A DNA stretch of 22,879 nt, taken from positions 1 through 22,879 of the forward strand of contig JABYQR010000527.1 in the NCBI GenBank assembly GCA_022592445.1, in the 5' to 3' direction. The DNA is from Cytidiella melzeri (Eukaryota > Basidiomycota > Agaricomycetes > Polyporales > Irpicaceae). Shown here in pieces: positions 9,601 to 16,727 of the stretch (within the stretch, counting starts at the first letter, position 1; each line of letters begins with the position of its first letter). Made by a program: the position numbers and the translations under genes. The notes beneath the pieces were generated by a model. It was not told the DNA's origin. It saw only the letters and a list, made by a program, of their open reading frames with translations, and did no database searches.

Positions 9601-10299
9601 TTTGCATTCAATAATGCTCCCAGTGCCACTACAGGCATATCTCCGTTCTTCGCCAATAAAGGCTATCACCCAAACCTCACCATCTACCCCGAACGCAGTC
9701 TCGCTTCCTCTCGCGCCCATGAACTCGCAGTAAACCTCGAGGACTTGCACGAACACCTGAAAGAAAATATGCGCGAAGCCCAGCTCCGATACCAAGGTCC
9801 CGCCGATGCCGTTCGTACACCACCGCCAACCTGGGACATCGGTGATCGGGTTTTCGTTAAAGCCAAGTACTTCAATACCACTCGTCCGTCCAAGAAGCTT
9901 ACCGAGAAATACTTCGGCCCATTCGAAATCATAGGACGCGTAGGACCGCAATCCTTTACCCTCCGACTTCCCGATGCTATGCGAGCCGTTCACCCCGTTT
10001 ACCATGTTTCCATGCTCGAACCATACACTCCTAGCGAAATCCCGAATCGCGTTCCTTCCCCACCACCTCCGATTGAGATCGACGGCGAAATCGAGTATGA
10101 GATCGCAGAAGTCCTCGACTCGAAACTTGACCGCCGACGCCGAGCTTGTCCGATCCTCTACCTAGTTCGGTGGTCGGGTTACGAAGGAACCGATGAAGAA
10201 ACATCTTGGGTACTCGCGACCGAACTTGACCGAGCCCCCGAAGCCGTTGCCGAGTTTCACTTGCGATACCCAAATAAGCCTGGTCCTTTATCATTGTAA
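6649..10299 (+). CDS. pol: Element B Pol: protease, RT, RNase H, integrase, chromodomain
   Basis: This intact Pol is expressed by -1 frameshift; the frame has no ATG before 6712, so 6649 is the first pol codon after slipping. Counting residues from the frame's first GTG at 6574, it has the protease DSG (80-82), RT with FVKKKDGTLRL and YLDD (438-441), and RNase H with ETDASDYALG and DKELLAIHE. The integrase has a zinc domain (H816, H821, C851, C854) and core D884, D944 and E980, giving D,D-35-E spacing. A GPF module (1115-1117) precedes a C-terminal chromodomain (about 1172-1230) with aromatic-cage candidates Y1175, W1200, Y1203 and W1212. All catalytic residues are present. The chromodomain would be expected to bind methylated histone H3 and direct insertion to heterochromatin. 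Confidence 0.96.
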   Translation, partial: SLSSPQSSAQVEGCADPARAPMEVFLNASSLSSDALYISVSCPDFPLMPLHALVDSGSSHCFMDISTAQKFALPIRSIPPIPLRLFDGLSRSLIQFMITLPILFPSGKTCTIPFYITNLDKSASIVLGYDWLSRYNPLVDWAKGRITFQNSEESPTRSPSDADSSDEPDSDTPAPHASAVPPVSFIGAAAYMRACKLPGSVQMRLSLRAAQIPTSDHNPDLSALPSDYHEFADVFSNAKADILAPHRPYDLRIELDSDKPLPPSPMYSLSAVEQKALREFLDENVNSGFIRQSTSPHGAPILFVKKKDGTLRLCVDYRALNKITKKDRYPLPLISDLLNSPGKARLYTKIDLRHAYHLVRIAEGDEWKTTFRTRYGSFEWLVMPFGLSNAPAAFQRFMNDIFQDLLDVNVIVYLDDILVFSDDIQSHKKHVKEVLRRLRLHGLYARADKCEFHRDTVEYLGFILSPEGLRMSSDKVQTILDWPTPRKVKDIQSFLGFANFYRRFIPNYSDITVPLTRLTRKTATWAWTEQCQTAFDSLKHSFTTAPVLVQWNPDTTIIVETDASDYALGAILSIVSDGEIHPVAFHSRTFTAPELNYDVHDKELLAIHEAFRTWRHYLEGTPTPIDVVTDHKNLEYFSTTKLLTRRQARWSEFLSSFNLVIRFRPGKLGTKPDALTRRWDVYPKEGGSDYASVNSHNFKPIFSSEHLIASIRATALMEPTLRSVYVFDSEELYQDILRSLPSDTYATQLRSKPLPPRWSDEPNGLLLHDGKIYVPDVGDLRLRVLRYRHDHLLSGHYGVSKTLALIRREFSWPKLRTFVTDYCKSCTTCKRSKAPRHKPYGTVQQLPVPTRPWDSISMDFIEQLPDSDGFTAILVIVDRLSKQGIFIPTYDTIDSPGLAKLFVLHVFSKHGVPSHCTSDRGTEFVSRFFRALGQALDMNLHFTSGYHPEADGQTERTNQTLEQYLRAYCNYQQDNWSGLLPLAEFAFNNAPSATTGISPFFANKGYHPNLTIYPERSLASSRAHELAVNLEDLHEHLKENMREAQLRYQGPADAVRTPPPTWDIGDRVFVKAKYFNTTRPSKKLTEKYFGPFEIIGRVGPQSFTLRLPDAMRAVHPVYHVSMLEPYTPSEIPNRVPSPPPPIEIDGEIEYEIAEVLDSKLDRRRRACPILYLVRWSGYEGTDEETSWVLATELDRAPEAVAEFHLRYPNKPGPLSL

Positions 10300-10426
10300 T
10301 TCATTTGTTCAACATATCCCATCTTATTTTTATCTCCGAATTTCTCCGAGTCCGATTCGCTCTCACACTTCAAGACAACAAGAAAAAGAAAACTATATTT
10401 TACAACAAATACAAAGAAAGTATCAT
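10300..10426. other. Convergent 3' intergenic spacer in element B
   Basis: These 127 bases separate the pol stop from the stop of the minus-strand gene. The sequence is AT-rich with A-runs and holds no reading frame. Transcripts from both sides must end or overlap here. No clear polyadenylation signal was assigned. Confidence 0.6.
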
Positions 10427-11534
10427 TTACTTCTTTGCCTTCTTCTTCCCCTCGACGACCGAGATCTCCGAGTCCGACCCATCCTCCTGCCCCATCCACT
10501 CCTGCCAGAGGACAAAGTTCCTCCGAGTCACGTCGATTAACTCCCGGACAAGGTCCTGGAGTACCTCGACGTTGTGGTTGAGCTCCCTGAGCTCGGACTC
10601 CGAATCGGTCGCCTCGGACGAGTCAGGCTCATCGGCGTGCTCCACCAACTCCCGATGTTTCTTGCCCTTGTGCAAGAAGACCTTCGCCTCGTACTTCTTC
10701 ATCTTATTCGGCCGGCTACTCGCCTCGGACCCCTTCCTCTTCTTCGACGACGAGGCCTCGGAGTTCCCTGACGCCGCCTTCGCGATCGGGGGTGCGACGA
10801 GCCGATTCGCCGACCCCGATGACGCCTCAGACAGCTGCCCCACCGTCTTCACCTTCACTCCACCCATCTCGCACTTCTGCTTGTCCTTGAAGCACTTCGC
10901 GCACGAGGACCCCCGACCGTTCACCTTCCACAGGCACTGGGCGCCGATCCTGGCGCACCGATCGCAGTCGTTTCCGACCGCCATGCCCTCTGGGATGGAG
11001 GCATCAACCATCTCCACATCACCCCCATCTTTCTCCTCGCCCGACAGGTCCGAGTCCGCGATGGTCGGCGCCGATTTTGCCTTTGCCTTTCCTTTCTGCT
11101 TTCCCAGGGTGACCGCCTTTGCGGCCTCCGTCACCGCGACCATAGGGTCGGCCCCCGATCCCGACGCGACTGACGCTGCCTTCTGCTTGGGCTTAGCCTT
11201 CGACTTCCCCTTTGCTGCCTCTGCCACTTTCTTCGCCTCAGCCGCATCCCGAGCCTGCTGCTCGGCCAGCCGATCGGCCTTGGCCTGAGCAACCCTCTGG
11301 GCCTCCTTCTCCTTCTCCTTCTCCTCAGCCTCTCTCGCTATCTCTCGCGCCATCTCCGCCTCCAGTTCGGCCTCCTCGTCCTGCAATCGCTGTTGCTCCG
11401 CAGCGAATCGCTGTTGAGCCTCCTCGCGTTGCCGACGAAGACGCTCGACTCTCTGGGCAGTAGTTTCTGACAACAGAAATGAAGTCAGCGAATAAAGCCG
11501 ATTCCGATTATGACTTACCAGCAGGGGCAGACAT
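10427..11534 (-). CDS. Antisense spliced gene in element B: Zn2Cys6-type coiled-coil protein
   Basis: Exon 1 is 11534-11519 (16 nt, five codons plus one base). The intron 11518-11467 is 52 nt, with GTAAGT donor, CTGAC branch-like site and TTGTCAG acceptor. Exon 2 is 11466-10427. The product is 351 residues. Residues 10-90 are a charged, glutamine/glutamate/arginine-rich coiled coil; then Lys/Ala-rich and acidic disorder. A cysteine cluster C-x2-C-x6-C-x10-C-x2-C-x6-C lies at 173-204, fitting the fungal Zn2Cys6 consensus. A second predicted coiled coil (about 285-330) and a lysine-rich tail follow. The loop between the second and third cysteines lacks the usual basic residues, so DNA contact may differ. 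The alternative unspliced start at 11629 falls inside the TATA box and is less likely. The intron is antisense to genomic RNA, so it survives retrotransposition. Function is unproven; a nuclear regulator is the best guess. Confidence 0.8.
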
Positions 11535-11618
11535 TTCCGATAATGCGCAAGTTGTTTTGTTGGGTAGTGGGAGTTGGGGTGAAAAGTGTCAAAATCCACA
11601 TCGTCAGTCAGTCCGTGG

Positions 11619-11626
11619 TTTTTATA
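11619..11626 (-). promoter_or_regulatory. TATA box of the antisense gene
   Basis: On the minus strand this reads TATAAAAA, 85 nt upstream of the ATG at 11534. A start 25-35 nt downstream would give a leader of about 55-60 nt. It sits in the internal region, not in the LTR, so the gene appears to have its own promoter. Confidence 0.65.
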
Positions 11627-11688
11627 CACCTATCGCTATCTCCGATCATCAAGACGGGAGAAGCATTGCCCTCAGGGGTTCGGGCCTT

Positions 11689-11698
11689 AAGGGGGAGG
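11689..11698 (+). other. Polypurine tract of element B
   Basis: AAGGGGGAGG ends three bases before the 3' LTR. This is where plus-strand DNA synthesis is primed after RNase H cleavage. It lies upstream of the antisense gene's promoter with no overlap. Confidence 0.85.
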
Positions 11699-11701
11699 TA
11701 C

Positions 11702-12323
11702 TATTACGATCCGATCCGATCACGTGATCGGCACCGGACATCCGACATCCTTATCCTCGCACAGCCACATCCTCAACTCGCCACACGGTCCAACACCGAT
11801 GTTTCTCCGATTTACCTTGTGCTCGCTATCACCGGTTTCATCAGTTGTAGATATCCCTTTGTACTTTTTCTCCGAATTTCCTCCGACTCCGATTATTCGC
11901 CTGATCTAATCCTCTCTTGTCTCGGACCATACACGCATGCCTTATCGGACTTACAACTTCTAGTACTATATAACCAGACTCAATTGTACAGTAGAAGTTC
12001 AAGTTCGAATATCGAATAAGATCCCCATCCTATTCCTACCTCTTCATTCGACTTCACTTGCTGAAGTCGTCTTACTCGTCGCTGCCCGACTTCTGTTCTG
12101 AAACTCTTCCTCCGACATCGTCTTCGCCGACCCCGAGTCTCCGAGGCCGAACCCTTGATCTTGCTAAGTCCAAATCCGAGTCACCGAGGATTCACGAGAG
12201 GCGCAACTTACTTAGTTGAAGCCGATTGACTCTTACAGCTCCCCCTGTCGCCTACCCCGATCGCCGACCCGATTAGCAGTATCGGACTTTGCGACAACGC
12301 CGATCCCGTATCAGTTCTTAACA
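11702..12323 (+). repeat. Element B 3' LTR
   Basis: This matches 4654-5275 in length and sequence except at 11998 (T for C). The base lies three positions before the predicted RNA start. The palindrome recurs at 11716-11731 and the segment complementary to the primer site at 12001-12012. It is followed by CTGGC, the second target copy. Confidence 0.95.
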
Positions 12324-12328
12324 CTGGC
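12324..12328 (+). repeat. Target site duplication of element B, right copy
   Basis: CTGGC abuts the end of the 3' LTR and equals the left copy. Its TGG is the tryptophan codon shared by A's interrupted pol frame, and the next codons continue A's integrase tail. Confidence 0.9.
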
Positions 12329-12729
12329 ACGACAACGGCAAAGACGTACCTCCACCTCCTGATCCTATTGTCATAGAAGGAGAAGAACAGTACGTCGTCG
12401 AAAAGGTGCTAGACAGCAGGCTACACGGACGTTGGAAGAAATTGCAATTCCTTGTCAAATGGGAAGGGTATTCAGACGGACACAATAGCTGGGAACCAGT
12501 AGAAAACCTCGAGAATAGTCAAGAAGCGATTGACAACTTCTACAAAGAAAACCCCGGAGCGCCCCGGGTCATCAAAGCTTCACTCTTCGCGGATCTCCGC
12601 TCGCATTTTCGGGAATTCAATACCCAGACCGACCCCGCTTTCCTTCGCACGATCTATCCATCTACATACGATCTTAGCTGGGATGAAGGCAAACACATCG
12701 GTCTGGATATCTCAAGAACATCACACTGA
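12325..12729 (+). pseudogene. pol: Element A pol C-terminus: chromodomain, cut off by element B
   Basis: The frame runs from the target-site tryptophan to a TGA at 12727-12729. A proline-rich linker is followed by a chromodomain (about 12385-12545) with the YVVEKVLD start, LVKWEGYS core and WEPVENL motif; the aromatic cage residues Y, W and W are present. About 60 residues of tail follow. The domain itself is open and unbroken. It is separated from its integrase by 7.7 kb and lacks a plausible own promoter, unless transcription runs out of B's 3' LTR. Confidence 0.9.
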
Positions 12730-12894
12730 CGGGTAACGTCGAGTCAACGACACCAGAAGGGGAGAAACTTCCTAGCATCCTTCTGACTAGACAATCGGGG
12801 CAATTCTGCTGAATCCCTGTAGACGGGTAGAAGACCTCTATCACCACAGCACAGTGATGCTTCGCGAGGACGCTCGATTTTAGGAGGGGGGTAA
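12730..12894 (+). other. Element A 3' untranslated region with polypurine tract
   Basis: There is no reading frame of note. The end holds AGGAGGGGGG (12882-12891), a polypurine tract, three bases (TAA) before the LTR start TGTCATGG. Confidence 0.75.
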
Positions 12895-13507
12895 TGTCAT
12901 GGATGGCCTGACTAGCCCTTAATTTTCGCAATTTACCTCTTGTTTTTATCTGTAAAACTCCGGGCTACAACCTAGTTTCAATTCTCTCTGCATAAACTCC
13001 TTTGCACGTCTATTAAGCGCCCGTATCACGTGGCTTAGACGCTCCACACGGTCACATTACTTGCTACTACGTCACACTGGCATGTGACTTAGCTTAAGTA
13101 AGACCACATGGCTACAAGCACATGGCTCAGCCCATAGCTAGGGTTTGACGTCATAGATACCGTCCACATGGGCTCCTTATTGTTCTTTCCCTATTGTTCT
13201 CTTTATGGAAGGATGTTCTCACAGGTGTGGGAATGGAATACAATAGTTGGTCTCCTTTTAGATAGATTCTCTCACGGGTAGAGTTCTTGGCAAGGTCTAG
13301 ACAATAGCTATTGTTCTCCTTTAGGTAGTTCTTTTGTTCTTCGTTCACACGGCTTCTTGCAAAGCCTGCCCTCAACATGGTCTGTGCGCAGGTCCCTGAA
13401 GTCTATATATACTGCTGCATGTACGCTCCTAGCCCCCATCTCGACCTCTTGGTCTTTACTGGGCTAGGTAAGCAACCCCCTCTTGTACTACATAGCTGGT
13501 AGTCACA
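12895..13507 (+). repeat. Element A 3' LTR (right end uncertain)
   Basis: The LTR starts TGTCATGG right after the purine tract. A TATATATA box is at 13404-13411, so R would begin about 13435-13445. I end it at GTCACA (13507) to pair TGT...ACA, but no partner LTR is in the window. U3 contains imperfect repeats, notably ACAATAG-T/C-T followed by a CTCCTTT block near 13240 and 13304, and several TTGTTCT words, which may be enhancer-like. Confidence 0.65.
13404..13411 (+). promoter_or_regulatory. TATA box of element A 3' LTR
   Basis: TATATATA is placed about 500 bp into the LTR, the expected place for the U3 promoter. If still active it would drive transcription rightward into the decayed gene at 13600-14950. 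Confidence 0.5.
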
Positions 13508-13534
13508 ATACTAACTTGGTCTTTACTGGGCTAG
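13448..13534 (+). repeat. 67-bp spaced direct repeat at the LTR A boundary
   Basis: CTTGGTCTTTACTGGGCTAG occurs at 13448-13467 and again, identical, at 13515-13534. ATAGCTGGT is also repeated downstream of each copy. The pattern is an imperfect tandem duplication across or just inside the LTR end, and it makes the true boundary ambiguous. Confidence 0.7.
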
Positions 13535-13629
13535 CTTTCTGCATAAGTTTGATAGCTGGTGAACGCATTGTGCTTCACGCCTGCCACCACCTCCTTGTCG
13601 TCATCCACATCGTGTCCCTGTTTGTCACG

Positions 13630-14949
13630 TCGAGCCCTGTCTCCGTGTCAGTGCAGACAAAACTGCTTTGGAGACAAGGCCTTCAGCTTCCTTACTTGCG
13701 GTCATGGGTGCCAAACTCTGAGGAAGAGGCATACCTTCTGCAGTGTCGCAGCCGTGCTCAAGCCCTTCCAATAGAAGTGGCAGCTCCACCGATATCCGCG
13801 TTGGATCCCGTCACGCAAGCTTCAATCGCAATCAATGATTTCCTCCGTGAAGGTGCTGACTCCGAAAATCCTCAACTGGGGTCTGAGCAACTGGAAGGGC
13901 ATGACTTAAATGTCATCGGAAGGAGGATTGCCGATGAACTCACCTCGGATGGCGCATCTGATCTTGCTGACAGGGAGCACTCTGGGTTTGTGACACCAGG
14001 TCCGGACAATGACGACACCGACAACGCTGATGACGATACCCTATCAGCACGAGGCCCTCGACCCAACCTGGACTTTACAAGCTGTAGCGAACCAATAAGC
14101 AAGCGCTAAATGAACAAACAATTTTGCGCACCCTTCATGACCTCGAGAAGGTGGCACCTCGCCTCAACCAGATGGCAGAATGGCTATGCGATGCTCACCT
14201 GGCACAACATCTCAGTGCAGACATCTCACGAGCACAGAAAGTACAATCTGTTTTGAACAGGCTCACCTGCCAGCTCGACCGGATGATCTTGGAAGTAGAT
14301 CCTAGTCCATCCCGGGCAACTTTATCATGCCCTATGACCCCTCCGGCTCCGTCTCTCTGATCTACCAAGGCAAAGTACGGTATCATTGGGCCGCCGCGAG
14401 AGCTGCAAGCTGAGAAGCAAAAGGAGTCGTATGGTGTTCATTGATGTAGTACATAGAACTTACACTGTACTGATCATTTCACAATAGTTATCGTCAGTTG
14501 CTCAGTGTCTCACTCCGTGCGAGTCGAACCTTTGGTCCTGCCACGCCTCTGGCGAGAGATCAAGAGTGGTGGTGCCGGCGAATGGATTCACTGGCGAGAG
14601 TTCAAGAGATATCACTCAACACAGCGAATGGATTCACTGGCGAGAGTTCAAGAGTGGTGGTGGCGACGTTGGTGTTTGATGTCTCGAACTGTCGTGGTGA
14701 ACCGCCCCTCACGTGGCAGGATCGTAATCTCGCACGTCTCCGAGCCGAGTTCCCGTGCTTGCACGTGACATCTGTATAAGGCAACTCCTTGTTCAGGCTG
14801 ACAATCCGGGCGATATCGGTACCGATCCTCTTCGCGCCGAACACATACAACCTCCTACCGCTATACTAATAAGAAGAGGGAAGGCTACAAACGTAAAGGC
14901 AGCAGAGGAGGCGAATGGTGCTATCAAACGAGGCCGCAAAAAGTTGTAG
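13630..14949 (+). pseudogene. Decayed gene of unknown function
   Basis: I do not recognise a family. Several consecutive stretches look protein-coding but are in different frames. One is an open frame to 14109 with an acidic Asp-rich segment. A helical-looking stretch at 14100-14360 (leucine/alanine-rich, LNQMAEWLCDAHLAQHL type) is in another frame, then a short coding-like piece runs up to 14445. A possible 42-nt intron (14446-14487, ending CACAATAG, imperfect donor GTAGTA) and open frames to 14779 follow, and a final Lys/Arg-rich tail ends at 14949. A 46-bp tandem duplication disrupts the reading frame near 14600. The pieces may or may not belong to one gene. Lying just downstream of the LTR, it may have been silenced and drifted. 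Confidence 0.35.
14578..14654 (+). repeat. 46-bp period tandem duplication
   Basis: A 31-nt block is identical at 14578-14608 and 14624-14654. The sequence before the first block (14550-14570) resembles the sequence after the second, so the unit is probably a single 46-bp duplication. As 46 is not a multiple of three it shifts any reading frame. Confidence 0.9.
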
Positions 14950-14990
14950 CTAGTAGCTAAGCCATCCATCACACACTACTATCGTTGATG

Positions 14991-15858
14991 CAGTGTTCGT
15001 AAACGCCTGTTTTTACGAACACTAGTACTTTCGATACTCGCGCACGTCCGAATATTCTAAGTATACTGTGAGCAATAAAGGACGACTATAGCATTATTTT
15101 GGTGTAAGAAAAGTAGTATAAATGCGAGGGATGAAGTCGGTAGAGACAAAGCAGTGAGTTTCTGTACTTTACTCAGATTGATGGATAGAGATTCTGACTG
15201 ATGTACTGCATATTTTATGACCATCTTGCAGAAGCAAAGTGACTAATATTGCATTGAAAGCTGCTCCAGCAGCCCGATTGGTCTGTGTACATGTGTAGAG
15301 TAGTTTTTACGAACAATATCGAGACATGCGTGACTTTGAGACCGAGCGCAGTTTAAACTCCGCTAAGAGGCGTATCGCAGCCTCGTCGCAACATCGCGTT
15401 TGCGTTTTGCGTCTGGTACCTGCTTGCCGCGACTTCTAGCCACTGCTTTGAGGCCCCTTCTTTCTTGATTCACGTCGAAGTGTTCAGTATTCTTTTATAT
15501 AATTGAATACAGTAGCACATCCTTGTAATACACATGGTAATCTACCCAAACACACTTTTTACGAACACTGCTCTCGCTGATGAGCTCAGCTGATGGTGAT
15601 ACTACATATGGTAAGTCGTGTTGGAGTGACAATATGCCGACCTCATGCCGGTGTGACCAACCGTGACGTTTTTACGAACACCCCTTCTCTCTTCTACCCC
15701 TCGTCGGCATCCTGCCGCAGCTCGCTGTTCCTCCCTAAAAAGCGTGAATTTAATACAGCATACTATCAAGATGCACAGGTATAATTCTATGTACTTTTTG
15801 ACAGATTTAGGCGGGAGCTCTCAGCGCAATGTGCTGAGCACCGGGTTTTTACGAACAC
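14991..15858. repeat. Non-coding zone with repeated GTTTTTACGAACAC motif, hAT-like ends
   Basis: Full or near-full copies are at 15009-15022, 15303-15315, 15556-15568, 15668-15681 and 15845-15858 on the plus strand, with a partial reverse copy at 14993-15003. The reverse copy and the first forward copy form a 12-bp hairpin (14992-15003 with 15012-15023, 8-nt loop). CAGTGTTCGTAAA at 14991 and TTTACGAACACTG ending at 15570 are inverted and match the hAT terminal form (C-A-G-N-G), suggesting a 580-bp non-autonomous element. However, no matching 8-bp target duplication is seen beside it. No gene was found here. Confidence 0.5.
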
Positions 15859-15874
15859 CGCATGAATGATAGTA

Positions 15875-16725
15875 CTGTTGTAGAACCAGCTTTGCAAATT
15901 TATTTGCTTCGAGCGTATTGAAAAAAGTGTGGGCACATGAGTGTTGGCCCAAAAATTACAATTTTTTCTTTATTTCCTAGAGGACCATCTCATGTATGAT
16001 ATCCGGAGGTTTGAAGGATGAGAAATCGTGTAATACAACGAGCGGAACGTTGCCGTCGTCGAGAGTCAGGTTTTGCAAAAGCGTACCCGTTTTGAGTCAC
16101 AAATTGATGCTATTGTCACACGGCAAGTTCAATCACCGCTCGGCTTGTCACGAAGCGCCCTTGTACAGAGGTTGAGTCGAAGTAGACGAAGCTACATTTA
16201 CATCGCGTGAGAGACGAACGTAGCTAGAAAATTATACGAGTATGTACAGCAAAGGAGTGAATTTATACACAAATCTTCACAGTCGAGTCTGCGTCATTGG
16301 TCGCCATGTATATTACACTAATCGGAGTTTGAACCCCTTGTCACTCTGCTTGCGCCTTTTGTCACGACAATTCAGAATTTTCCCCTCCCAAGCTCACTCG
16401 CATCTCTGACAATAAGTTGAAGCTTATGGAAATGAAGCGGTGGTGTAGGCGAGGTAGATTCCAGGTTTTTGTGCTCACCGCTCGCTGGGATCTTTGGGAT
16501 CTTGTCAGATATGGTCAGATATGCGTGCACAAGACGGCCGAAAACACACCGGTAACACTCGGTAGCCTGCATCCCTCCCTCGAATATTACAAAAAGTACA
16601 TGTACATATTGGTTGAGGAAAATTCTATATAATACATCTTTTACCGGTACAAAAAACAAGGTGTGATTGAGGCTGGAGGCTGATTTGCAACAGCGTACCC
16701 GTTTGCAAAAGGGGTTCTACAACAG
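15875..16725. mobile_element. 851-bp TA-flanked inverted-repeat element (mariner-like MITE candidate)
   Basis: CTGTTGTAGAACC (15875-15887) is exactly inverted at 16713-16725. The match continues inward to about 24 bases with three mismatches, reaching TTTGCAAA. TA flanks both ends (15873-15874, 16726-16727), as in Tc1/mariner elements. The inside has no credible transposase, so it would be non-autonomous. A 20-nt subterminal block (16685-16704) recurs once inside, in the same direction, at 16073-16092 with one mismatch. Confidence 0.65.
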
Positions 16726-16727
16726 TA

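Larger units (their letters stand above)
4654..12323 (+). mobile_element. Element B: complete, apparently young Ty3/gypsy chromovirus with an antisense gene
   Basis: This 7670-bp element has two 622-bp LTRs, an intact gag, a -1 frameshift signal, an intact pol ending in a chromodomain, a minus-strand gene, a purine tract and a matching 5-bp target duplication. By eye the LTRs differ at one base (C at 4950, T at 11998). No stop or frameshift was seen in gag or pol. It is therefore probably autonomous and recently inserted. Its sequence is rich in TCCGA-type pentamers and CpG across LTRs and genes, unlike flanking A, which suggests little mutation by methylation or RIP since insertion. Confidence 0.95.
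1..13507 (+). mobile_element. Element A: decayed Ty3/gypsy chromovirus, interrupted by element B
   Basis: Gag, protease, RT, RNase H, integrase, chromodomain, a purine tract and a 3' LTR occur in the order typical of Ty3/gypsy chromoviruses, all on the plus strand. The left LTR lies outside the window, which opens about 10 nt before the gag start. Coding frames change many times and gag has an early stop, so the element cannot make a full polyprotein as it stands. Element B splits it between the integrase C-terminus and the chromodomain. The right end is uncertain: no second LTR is available for comparison, and ends anywhere between about 13472 and 13570 are possible. Confidence 0.9.

Noticed and set aside
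10305..11288. 327-codon plus-strand frame opposite the antisense gene
   Set aside because: It is a mirror of the minus-strand gene, is Ser/Ala/Phe-rich without domains, and lacks the intron and zinc-cluster support the minus strand shows.
10427..11629. Unspliced 400-residue version of the antisense protein
   Set aside because: Its start lies in the TATA region and its first 54 residues read through leader and intron with no coding character; the spliced model has consensus sites and a better start.
13483..13630. N-terminal part of the 13483-14109 frame as a membrane protein start
   Set aside because: It begins inside the LTR boundary repeat and the hydrophobic run comes from non-coding LTR-like sequence.
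14991..15023. Helitron 3' end (hairpin followed by CTAG and T)
   Set aside because: The hairpin touches CTAG directly instead of lying about 10 nt before it, no helitron 5' TC end or Rep/helicase was seen, and the motif recurs without CTAG.
15116..15235. TATAAAT followed by an intron-like GTGAGT...TTGCAG stretch
   Set aside because: No open frame lies on either side and the zone looks like non-autonomous transposon DNA; signals this short occur by chance.
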